A stretch of DNA of 5,135 nt, taken from the NCBI GenBank assembly GCA_903879465.1, contig CAIRLQ010000306.1, positions 1-5,135 on the forward strand. The letters run 5' to 3'. Both the position numbers and the translations under genes were made by a program. Positions 1 through 5,135 of the stretch are shown here, in pieces. The notes under the pieces were generated by a model. The model was not told the origin of the DNA and searched no databases. It saw nothing but the letters and a program-made list of their open reading frames with translations. How positions within the stretch are numbered: the first letter of the stretch is position 1; every line of letters begins with the position of its first letter. The stretch comes from an uncultured Opitutia bacterium (GTDB lineage Bacteria > Verrucomicrobiota > Verrucomicrobiia > Opitutales > UBA953).

Positions 1-1
1 C

Positions 2-166
2 AAGTTGGTGAGGCAGGAAGTCGTCGAGCCCAAGGAGCTTCCCCGCGAAAAGAAAAGTGAAATCGTGCGCGTCGGTCGCGCTCCCAAGATCGTCGTCGCG
101 TATGTGTCGACCCGCTTCTTCGGTGAGCATGGTTATTCTTCGAAGCTACATCTTAACTCGGAATAA
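2..166 (+). CDS. C-terminal end of an unrecognised protein (5' end outside window)
   Basis: One plus-strand frame stays open from the window edge to a TAA at 164-166 and gives 54 residues. The other two plus frames hit stops early (TGA at 9-11 and 58-60). The peptide begins with a charged stretch (about KLVRQEVVEPKELPREKKSE). It then has a hydrophobic beta-like run (KIVVAYVSTRFF) and a polar tail ending HLNSE. This charged-then-amphipathic pattern looks like real coding sequence, but I do not recognise the family. A compact GC-rich hairpin follows the stop at 173-188, as would be expected after a gene end. The gene converges on the isomerase gene that ends at 287. Its function is unknown, and the call rests only on the open frame, composition and context. 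Confidence 0.5.
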   Translation, partial: KLVRQEVVEPKELPREKKSEIVRVGRAPKIVVAYVSTRFFGEHGYSSKLHLNSE

Positions 167-172
167 AAGGCT

Positions 173-188
173 GCGCAGAGAGCTGCGC
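173..188. terminator. Candidate bidirectional terminator hairpin
   Basis: GCGCAG (173-178) and CTGCGC (183-188) form a perfect 6-bp GC-rich stem with an AGAG loop. It lies 6 bp after the stop of the plus-strand partial gene and about 100 bp beyond the stop of the minus-strand isomerase gene. Read on the minus strand, the stem is followed within a few bases by a short T-rich run (CCTTTTATT). On the plus strand no T-run follows. The short stem makes this tentative. The rest of the convergent gap (189-286) holds only a weak 6-bp inverted repeat (252-257 with 267-272) and no other signal I can support. Confidence 0.35.
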
Positions 189-286
189 CGAAGTCATTTC
201 ATCAACTGATTAGGCCGGCTAAGTCGAGGACGAGAATATCCTCCCGGCAAGTCCGCCGATCATGGGGGCGGATCGATCTTGGGCGG

Positions 287-1174
287 TCAGGGCGAGCGGT
301 GTAGCTCGGCCTGAATTTCCGCGAGCAGTTTCTCGAGCCCTTGTCCGTAGCGGATGTAGGAGTCGAAGCGTTCCTGGGGCGAGGCCTTGGTGCCTTCGCC
401 CAGATGGACAATACTAGCAACGTGGGGCTCGATGGAAACGCCGGCTTTATAGCCGCGGCGGATTAGGTCGGTCAGGATTTCGCGGACGAGGGCGTCGCCT
501 TCGCCGGCATAAGTGAAAGTGTTGCTCTTGCCGCCTTCCGGATTGCGTCGGCAATCCTTGATATGGACGTATTCGATGAACGGAAGGACCTCTTGATAGA
601 AGGGCAGCGTGGGTTGGCCGTAGGAGGCTGTATTGCCGATATCGAACAGGTAGCGGACGCTCGGGTGATTCACGCGTTCGATGAACTGGCGGGCGTAATC
701 GCCGGACAGGCCGCCCCAGCCTTCGCAGTTTTCGTGGAGCAGGAGGATGCCGCCATCGGCAGCAATCTTGGCCATCTCTTTGTAACGTCGGACGCCTTCG
801 TCGCGCCAGGTTTCATCGGAAGCCTCGCCGCGGACCCAGCCCATCGTGCGGACGAAGCGCGTGCGCGTGCGCTGCATGCGGGGAATGAGCACGCGGAGGT
901 CGGACAGGTCTGTTTGGAAATCGCCGGAGATCGGGCGGCTCCAGTTACCGATCGCCGAGGCGAAACTGCTAACGTGCATTCCGGCGGCTTCAATCTTATC
1001 GACCGCGCGGCGGAAGTCGTCGTCGGATACCGCGGCGCTCGAAAACTGGCGGCCGTTGAGTAGGCGGAGTTCGAGGCAGGACCAGTGGAGTGCCTTGTGT
1101 GCGGCGATTTGGCCGTCGATGTCGTCGGCCGCTTCATCGGCGAGACCCGAGAGGGGGAAGGGGTGGTGAACCAT
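287..1174 (-). CDS. Sugar phosphate isomerase/epimerase (AP endonuclease 2-like TIM barrel)
   Basis: This 295-residue protein has the length and layout of the xylose-isomerase-like TIM-barrel family (PF01261), which isomerises or epimerises sugars and related polyols using a divalent metal. Likely metal or acid-base residues sit at strand ends in the expected order: E148 in HENCEG, D178 in LFDIGN, H204 in VHIKD and E249 in SIEPH. E35 in LELR closes an early strand, and a Gly-rich AGEGD turn lies at 223-227. There is no signal peptide, so the protein is probably cytoplasmic. ATG at 1174 is the only plausible start: no in-frame ATG, GTG or TTG occurs in the upstream intergenic region, and the first barrel strand (FPLSGLADEA) begins right after it. 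No Shine-Dalgarno sequence is visible; the bases before the start are pyrimidine-rich. It is transcribed divergently from the SASA-peptidase gene, with the 12-bp repeat array between them. The exact substrate is unknown. Confidence 0.88.
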   Translation of the reverse strand: MVHHPFPLSGLADEAADDIDGQIAAHKALHWSCLELRLLNGRQFSSAAVSDDDFRRAVDKIEAAGMHVSSFASAIGNWSRPISGDFQTDLSDLRVLIPRMQRTRTRFVRTMGWVRGEASDETWRDEGVRRYKEMAKIAADGGILLLHENCEGWGGLSGDYARQFIERVNHPSVRYLFDIGNTASYGQPTLPFYQEVLPFIEYVHIKDCRRNPEGGKSNTFTYAGEGDALVREILTDLIRRGYKAGVSIEPHVASIVHLGEGTKASPQERFDSYIRYGQGLEKLLAEIQAELHRSP

Positions 1175-1183
1175 GGGAGAGAG

Positions 1184-1231
1184 GAGGACTGAATTGATGG
1201 CTGAATCGAGGACTGAATCGAGGTCTGAATT
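1184..1231. repeat. Four tandem 12-bp repeats in a divergent intergenic region
   Basis: Four contiguous 12-bp units are visible: GAGGACTGAATT (1184-1195), GATGGCTGAATC (1196-1207), GAGGACTGAATC (1208-1219) and GAGGTCTGAATT (1220-1231). The consensus is GAKGNCTGAATY, and the core CTGAAT is invariant. The array fills nearly half of the 114-bp gap between the divergent isomerase (start 1174) and SASA-peptidase (start 1289) genes. It would therefore lie in the leader or promoter of the isomerase gene and upstream of the other gene. It could be a set of regulator half-sites or a slipped-strand minisatellite; the sequence does not decide. The remaining bases (1232-1288) show no convincing -35/-10 pair. 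Confidence 0.8.
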
Positions 1232-1288
1232 GAAAACGGGATAGGGGTTCGGCTTGCGGGATCGCGGTAATGAGCGGATAAGTTCCTT

Positions 1289-2881
1289 ATGAGATTTGCC
1301 CCAATCTTGCTCTGTTGGTCCCTCTTGTGCGCTGCGGCTGAGCCGGCTCGCAAATTGAAGGTCTTCATCCTGGCCGGGCAGTCGAACATGGAAGGGCAGG
1401 CGGTCGTTGATCTCAAGGGCAAGGACTACAACGGCGGGAAGGGTACGCTCGTCGAAGTGATGTCACGTCCCGATGCCGGCGAGCGCTACGCGCAACTGAA
1501 GAATAAGGATGGCAGCTGGGTGGTACGCAAAGACGTCTGGGTGCGCTATCAGAGAGAGAAGCGACCACTGCTCGCCGGTGATCTCGGGTTGGGTTACGCT
1601 GGTTATGGTGATATCCATCACTTCGGTCCCGAGTTCGCCTTTGGCCATATCGTTGGCGAGGCCTACCATGAGCAGGTTTTACTGATCAAGACCGCCTGGG
1701 GAGGTAAGAGCCTCTACCGTGATTTCCGGCCGCCGAGTGCGGGGGGTGAGACTGGTCCTTATTATCTTAAAATGGTCGCGGAGATTCGCGAGGCCTTGGC
1801 GAATCTGCGGAAGGATTTTCCGGGCTATGATGGTTCGCCCGTGGAGCTCGCAGGTTTCGTATGGTATCAGGGATGGAACGATGGCGTGGATGCGAAGATA
1901 GCCGTACCTCAATATGAGCAGAATCTCACCTGCCTGATCCGTGATATCCGTAAGGAGTTCGCAGCGCCGAGGTTACCGGTGATTATCGGGGAGCTCACCG
2001 GACCGTGGGTCGAGGCGCCCAAGGATTGGGAGGCGCTGCGCAAGGCTCAAGCCACCGTCGCAAATCATCCCGAATTCAAGGATAACGTCGTCTTCGTGCC
2101 CACCCGTGGATTTGTGCGCAAGGCCGAGGATTCACCCAACCCTAGCCACGGACATCACGAGTTCGGTAATGCCGAGACCTATTTCCTCGTCGGGGAGGCC
2201 TTGGGGAAGGCCGCCGTGCAGATGGCAGGGCGGGATCGCCAAGTGCGGGAACTGCGTGGGTGGACGCTGCGTATCGACGAACGCCTAATCGCCAAGGATG
2301 CCGCCATGGTCGAGAAGGCCGTCGATTTGCTGGATAAACATCTCGAAAAAATTATCCGGCTCGTGCCGGCCAAGGCTGTCGCCGAACTTAAGAAGACCAC
2401 GCTCAACTTTACGCTGCAGTATCCGGGTGTGCGACCGACTGCCGAATATCACGGTGGGTTAGAATGGGTCAAAAACGCTGGTCGCGAGACCGCCTTGGCG
2501 AAGTCGATTGAGTTCACGAACGTCGAGCGGTTCGAGCCGGAGACGAAACGCATGCCCGTGTTCGTGCTCCATGAGCTTGCCCATGCCTATCATGACAAAG
2601 TGGTGCCGGGTGGTTATCAGAATCCCGACATCGTTAGTGCGTTTCAGCAGGCGAAGGCGTCAGGGAAGTACGATGCCGTGAAGCGTTGGAATGGAGAGAG
2701 CTTTGCGGTCAAGCCCGCCAAGGCTTACGCGATGAACAACCCGATGGAATATTTCGCCGAGAGCACCGAAGCCTATTTTGATCGTAACGACTTTGAGCCG
2801 TTTGATCGGGCGGAATTACAGGCCAAGGATCAAGGGATGCTCAAGGTGTTAGAGAAGATCTGGGGGATTGGCGGGCGGTAG
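1289..2881 (+). CDS. Secreted SASA-domain esterase fused to an anthrax-lethal-factor-like zinc metallopeptidase
   Basis: This 530-residue protein starts with a short signal peptide (about 1-17, hydrophobic ILLCWSLLCAAA, likely cleaved after AAA), so it is probably exported. Residues about 22-312 are a SASA/sialate O-acetylesterase-type SGNH domain (PF03629-like). It shows GQSNMEG with the likely nucleophile S32, TAWGGKSL near 135-142, WYQGWND at 192-198 and a His-rich block HGHHEFGNAETY at 287-298 that should hold the catalytic His. Residues about 322-527 form a second domain with HELAH at 428-432 (zinc ligands H428 and H432, catalytic E429) followed by AYAMNNPMEYFAE. There E487 is the likely third ligand and Y480 lies seven residues before it, as in lethal-factor-type gluzincins. 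The likely roles are glycan or peptidoglycan deacylation plus proteolysis; substrates are unknown. It is probably co-transcribed with the downstream SGNH hydrolase gene. No good Shine-Dalgarno is visible, but ATG 1289 gives the signal peptide. Confidence 0.87.
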   Translation: MRFAPILLCWSLLCAAAEPARKLKVFILAGQSNMEGQAVVDLKGKDYNGGKGTLVEVMSRPDAGERYAQLKNKDGSWVVRKDVWVRYQREKRPLLAGDLGLGYAGYGDIHHFGPEFAFGHIVGEAYHEQVLLIKTAWGGKSLYRDFRPPSAGGETGPYYLKMVAEIREALANLRKDFPGYDGSPVELAGFVWYQGWNDGVDAKIAVPQYEQNLTCLIRDIRKEFAAPRLPVIIGELTGPWVEAPKDWEALRKAQATVANHPEFKDNVVFVPTRGFVRKAEDSPNPSHGHHEFGNAETYFLVGEALGKAAVQMAGRDRQVRELRGWTLRIDERLIAKDAAMVEKAVDLLDKHLEKIIRLVPAKAVAELKKTTLNFTLQYPGVRPTAEYHGGLEWVKNAGRETALAKSIEFTNVERFEPETKRMPVFVLHELAHAYHDKVVPGGYQNPDIVSAFQQAKASGKYDAVKRWNGESFAVKPAKAYAMNNPMEYFAESTEAYFDRNDFEPFDRAELQAKDQGMLKVLEKIWGIGGR

Positions 2882-2904
2882 GACGGGTTGGGCTTGCCCG
2901 TCCT
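2880..2904 (+). promoter_or_regulatory. Intergenic RNA hairpin overlapping the stop codon of the SASA-peptidase gene
   Basis: AGGACGGG (2880-2887) and CCCGTCCT (2897-2904) are perfectly complementary and would form an 8-bp GC-rich stem with a 9-base loop. The left arm contains the last two bases of the TAG stop (2879-2881). No U-run follows, so it is not a classical terminator. Its position between two co-directional esterase genes suggests partial attenuation, transcript processing or 3'-end stabilisation. That role is inferred only from position and structure. Confidence 0.45.
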
Positions 2905-2916
2905 CCGTGGGTGTGC

Positions 2917-2921
2917 GAGGG
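2917..2921 (+). promoter_or_regulatory. Ribosome-binding site of the SGNH hydrolase gene
   Basis: GAGGG lies 7 bases before the ATG at 2929 and only 4 bases before the in-frame ATG at 2926. The spacing therefore favours 2929 as the true start. It is the clearest Shine-Dalgarno-like site in the window; the other genes have none that is convincing. Confidence 0.5.
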
Positions 2922-2928
2922 ATGAATG

Positions 2929-3690
2929 ATGAGATTCGCCCCGATGTCATGGTTGGCCTTGTCCTTGCTGTTCACGTTGGCCGCTTTCGGTGAAGATCCG
3001 CAGCGAGTCCTCTTCATCGGCAACAGCTATACCGGCGTCAATAAGCTGCCCGACGTCTTCCTTGAAGTCGTGAAGGATTCAGGCCGCCCGGGCCCGGTGG
3101 TGAAAGCGTCGACACCTGGGGGTCGGACGCTTAAGCAGCAGCTGAGCATTCCCGGGAGCCTCAAACTCATCGAAGAGGGCGGATGGGATGTCGTGGTCTT
3201 GCAGGGACATAGCCAGGAACCTGCGATTGCCGAGCGGGATGAGACCGTCCGCAGGGAGTTTCTTGAAAGCGCTGCCGAGCTGTGTAAGCGGGTGCGGGCC
3301 AAGAGTCCCAAGGCACGGATCTTCTTCTATGAGACTTGGGCACGTCACTCTGACTATTGGACGGCGGGTAAGAAAGCCGACGCTATTGGCGTCGACCCAA
3401 AGGAGATGCAGTCGCGTTTGCGTAAATGGTATGGCGTTGTTACGAAGGAGAATGCCGCCACCTTGGTGCCCTGCGGCGATGCCTGGGAATTGAATTACGC
3501 TTCAACAGCGCCGATGCGTCTCCACACGAAGGATAATTCGCATCCTGAATTTGTGGGGACTTACCTCAATGCCCTCATCTTCTTCGGCAAGATTTACGAC
3601 GTGAAGGCGCCGGCGCCGAAGTGGACGGGCAAGTTGGACGCCGCCCAGGCTGCGCTGGTGCGTGGTTACGCCGCACAAGTCCTGAAATAA
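2929..3690 (+). CDS. Secreted SGNH/DUF4886-type hydrolase (putative esterase)
   Basis: The 253-residue product has an N-terminal signal peptide (hydrophobic core WLALSLLFTLAAFG, about residues 8-21). A compact SGNH-hydrolase domain of the DUF4886 type follows. Block I is FIGNSYT with nucleophile S33. A Gly block is GGRTL (64-68), VVLQGHSQEP (89-98) fits block III, and block V is DNSHPEFVG with D202 and H205 as the catalytic Asp-x-x-His pair. All expected blocks are present, so it should be active, probably removing acyl groups from a glycan outside the cytoplasm; the substrate is not evident. The start at 2929 is chosen because GAGGG is 7 bases upstream and the resulting N-terminus (MRFAP) matches that of the preceding gene; ATG 2926 is an alternative. 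It lies 47 bp after the SASA-peptidase gene on the same strand, suggesting one operon. Its stop is 4 bp from the stop of the convergent oxidoreductase gene. Confidence 0.87.
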   Translation: MRFAPMSWLALSLLFTLAAFGEDPQRVLFIGNSYTGVNKLPDVFLEVVKDSGRPGPVVKASTPGGRTLKQQLSIPGSLKLIEEGGWDVVVLQGHSQEPAIAERDETVRREFLESAAELCKRVRAKSPKARIFFYETWARHSDYWTAGKKADAIGVDPKEMQSRLRKWYGVVTKENAATLVPCGDAWELNYASTAPMRLHTKDNSHPEFVGTYLNALIFFGKIYDVKAPAPKWTGKLDAAQAALVRGYAAQVLK

Positions 3691-3694
3691 GTCC

Positions 3695-4810
3695 TCAGGG
3701 CGTCAGGCCAGCGGCGCGGAGGGCGGTCGCATGGACGGCGATATCATGTTCGGCAGTCCAACCAAAGGCCTGTCCGCGAAGGACGCGGGCTAGGTCGCGA
3801 AATTCCTCATCGTAGCGGCCTTGAGGGACAGGGAGTCCAAAATAGTTGTCACCTTTCTTAAATCGGGGGACGGCCATCATCACCTGGCTCTTTCCGTCAT
3901 CAGAGAGGCGGCATTCTTTGAGGGTGCCGCGGGTTTGATCGAGACGAAGCATGCCTTTACCGGACTCGAGTGGACGGATTTCCATATCGCCGCGGGTGCC
4001 ACGAACCGTGATGGCGCGATTTGGTCCTCCGAAGGGGTCAGCGTGGTTGCAGCGAATCGTCACCGTCGCCTTAGGGTAGGAGAGCACCGCCAGCTGATTA
4101 TCGACGAAACTGTCGCTCGGCGCGCGGGTCGCCTGGCCGAAGGCTTGGACTGATATCGGCGGGCCCATGAGTGTCACGATTGTATCGACTAGATGGCAGG
4201 CGAGCTCGTACATCCCACCGCCGGGGAGGGCGGCGAAGCGCTTGCGCGACCCATCATCGAGTAACTTGCCCATCGAGGCGTCGATTTCCATCACCTCGCC
4301 CAGCCAGCCTTCTTGCACGGCTTGGACGAGGAGTTGGATGGCGGGATTATAGCGCAGCATGTAGCCCATTTGGACCGTAAGTTTTTGTGCGGCGGCGTAG
4401 CGACGGAGTGATACGAAATCGGCATGCTTCTCCGCGCCGGGCTTATCCAGGTGGATATGCTTGCCGGCTTTTAGTGTGGCGAGGGCGGCTCGGGCCGAGT
4501 CTTCCAGGGTCGTCTCGATGACCACGGCTTGGATGGAGCGGTCGGCGAGGATTTCCTCTTCGGTAAGATATTTAAGACCTGCAAACGATTTGGATTTCTG
4601 GGCGGAGGCTTGGCGGGAGGCGATAGGTTCGGCGAAGCCCACGACGTCGTAGAGCTCGGTCAACGAGCGAAGTGCGTCCATCTTGCCCGTCGCGTGGGCA
4701 TGAGACGTTCCAATCTGAGCGATGCGGATGCGGTTCGCGGTGTTTGCGCCCAGCAGCGGCGCGAAGGGGGCGAGCGCGAGGCTGGCCAGAAGGGTTCGAC
4801 GATGCATCAT
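3695..4810 (-). CDS. Gfo/Idh/MocA-family NAD(P)-dependent oxidoreductase with Tat-like signal
   Basis: From ATG 4810 the protein has 371 residues. It begins MMHRRTLLASLALAPFAPLL: a twin-arginine pair (R4, R5) followed by a hydrophobic segment, matching the Tat export signals common on this family in glycan-degrading bacteria. The Rossmann fold follows with strand RIRIAQIG and loop GTSHAHA (34-40), GFAEP with E61 as the likely ribose-binding acid (favouring NAD), and HLDKPGAE with K123 as the likely catalytic lysine. The C-terminal alpha/beta domain has GGGMYELACHLVD (197-209), where H206 and D209 are the usual active-site residues. The expected role is oxidation or reduction of a sugar hydroxyl or keto group. 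Start 4810 is favoured because ATGA overlaps the upstream hydrolase stop, suggesting translational coupling. ATG 4822 and 4807 are also in frame; no Shine-Dalgarno helps choose. Confidence 0.88.
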   Translation of the reverse strand: MMHRRTLLASLALAPFAPLLGANTANRIRIAQIGTSHAHATGKMDALRSLTELYDVVGFAEPIASRQASAQKSKSFAGLKYLTEEEILADRSIQAVVIETTLEDSARAALATLKAGKHIHLDKPGAEKHADFVSLRRYAAAQKLTVQMGYMLRYNPAIQLLVQAVQEGWLGEVMEIDASMGKLLDDGSRKRFAALPGGGMYELACHLVDTIVTLMGPPISVQAFGQATRAPSDSFVDNQLAVLSYPKATVTIRCNHADPFGGPNRAITVRGTRGDMEIRPLESGKGMLRLDQTRGTLKECRLSDDGKSQVMMAVPRFKKGDNYFGLPVPQGRYDEEFRDLARVLRGQAFGWTAEHDIAVHATALRAAGLTP

Positions 4811-5135
4811 TTGAGGAGCCATTCGACGGCTTGTTGCTTGGGGTCGCCCGCGGGCTGTTGCAGTGTGGCCTCGGGGAATAGGGAGGTATCAGTTTCGCCA
4901 GCAACCCAGAGAGGCAGGGGTGAGCTCAGGCTGAGCAGGCCCGGGACGTCGAGATACTTGGCACCGCCGGGAAGGAACATTGGATCGCGATAGTCGAGCA
5001 ACTGGCCGAAGCGGAAGCCGCCCGTATCAATAGCCGCCTTGCGGAGGGCGGTGCCGGTGATGGCGCGAGCCGCCGCCGCAACTGGGCCCATTTTGCCAAA
5101 GCCTGCGATCGAGACATGCTTAACTCCAGGTTGTG
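4807..5135 (-). CDS. C-terminal part of an AXE1-like alpha/beta-hydrolase family protein (5' end outside window)
   Basis: The last 108 residues are visible, and the frame stays open to the window edge. The ATG at 5091 is probably internal, because coding-like sequence (PGVKHVSIAGFGKMG) continues upstream of it. The segment VSIAGFGKMGPVAAAARAI looks like the strand-turn-helix of an alpha/beta-hydrolase nucleophile elbow. DTGGFRF, a LPGGAKYLDVPGLL stretch and PLWVAGE follow; I associate these with acetyl-xylan-esterase-like proteins of Verrucomicrobiota and Planctomycetota. The elbow reads G-F-G where G-x-S-x-G is expected. No obvious C-terminal catalytic His is present, so the protein may not be a conventional serine esterase. 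Its TGA (4809-4807) overlaps the ATG of the Gfo/Idh/MocA gene as ATGA, indicating a tightly coupled operon. Family assignment comes from memory of related sequences. Confidence 0.72.
   Translation of the reverse strand, partial: QPGVKHVSIAGFGKMGPVAAAARAITGTALRKAAIDTGGFRFGQLLDYRDPMFLPGGAKYLDVPGLLSLSSPLPLWVAGETDTSLFPEATLQQPAGDPKQQAVEWLLK

Noticed and set aside
252..272. Inverted repeat TCCGCC / GGCGGA as a terminator of the isomerase gene
   Set aside because: The 6-bp stem has a 9-base loop and no T-run on either strand. The hairpin at 173-188 is a better candidate.
202..420. 72-codon minus-strand open frame running into the convergent gap
   Set aside because: It overlaps the C-terminal coding region of the isomerase in a different frame and is Arg/Pro-rich without any motif.
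563..1063. 166-codon plus-strand open frame
   Set aside because: It lies wholly antisense to the well-supported isomerase gene and has no recognisable domain or ribosome-binding site.
1230..1235. TTGAAA as a -35 element for the esterase-peptidase gene
   Set aside because: No acceptable -10 hexamer lies 16-18 bp downstream; the bases there are GC-rich.
1314..1342. Lipobox and lipoprotein anchoring of the esterase-peptidase (cysteines at residues 9 and 14)
   Set aside because: The residues before each Cys do not fit a lipobox, and AAA followed by Glu at residue 18 is a good ordinary signal-peptidase site.
670..1422. 250-codon minus-strand open frame containing an SIQ-x tetrapeptide repeat
   Set aside because: It overlaps the isomerase gene in another frame and the start of the esterase gene. 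Its composition is Ser/Arg/Pro-rich and family-less, typical of a GC-rich shadow frame. The SIQ-x repeat is the translated 12-bp DNA array.
3681..3699. CCTGA / TCAGG inverted repeat at the convergent stop codons
   Set aside because: Five base pairs with a 9-base loop and no T-run is too weak to call a terminator.
4529..4993. 154-codon plus-strand open frame
   Set aside because: It is antisense to the oxidoreductase and hydrolase genes, with low-complexity Arg/Gly-rich composition and no family features.

Overview
The window looks like a chromosomal piece of a glycan-degrading bacterium, most likely from the Verrucomicrobiota (Opitutae-like), with Planctomycetota as the alternative. This placement is inferred from gene content and protein style, not from a marker gene. 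The base composition is moderately GC-rich. The predicted exported proteins are a SASA-type esterase, an SGNH/DUF4886-type hydrolase and a Gfo/Idh/MocA oxidoreductase with a twin-arginine signal. They sit beside a TIM-barrel sugar isomerase/epimerase and an AXE1-like alpha/beta hydrolase. Ribosome-binding sites are weak or absent in front of most genes. I see no RNA gene, CRISPR array, insertion sequence or phage gene.

Layout: (1) 2-166 (+) is the 3' end of an unrecognised gene. (2) 167-286 is a convergent intergenic stretch with a small GC-rich hairpin. (3) 287-1174 (-) encodes a sugar phosphate isomerase/epimerase. (4) 1175-1288 is a divergent intergenic region carrying four imperfect 12-bp tandem repeats. 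(5) 1289-2881 (+) encodes a two-domain secreted protein: an N-terminal SASA esterase fused to a C-terminal zinc metallopeptidase of the anthrax-lethal-factor-like type. (6) 2929-3690 (+) encodes a secreted SGNH hydrolase. It is separated from the previous gene by a short gap with a hairpin that overlaps the upstream stop codon. (7) 3695-4810 (-) encodes the Gfo/Idh/MocA oxidoreductase, convergent with the previous gene with only 4 bp between stop codons. (8) 4807-5135 (-) is the C-terminal part of an alpha/beta-hydrolase-like protein whose stop codon overlaps the oxidoreductase start as ATGA; its 5' end is outside the window.

The genes fit a shared theme: removal of acyl groups from glycans outside the cytoplasm (two esterases and an AXE1-like protein), plus oxidation and isomerisation of released or still-attached sugars (Gfo/Idh/MocA and TIM-barrel isomerase). 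The substrate cannot be read from the sequence. The most distinctive items are the esterase-metallopeptidase fusion, the 12-bp repeat array between the divergent genes, and the hydrolase fragment whose nucleophile elbow appears to lack serine.
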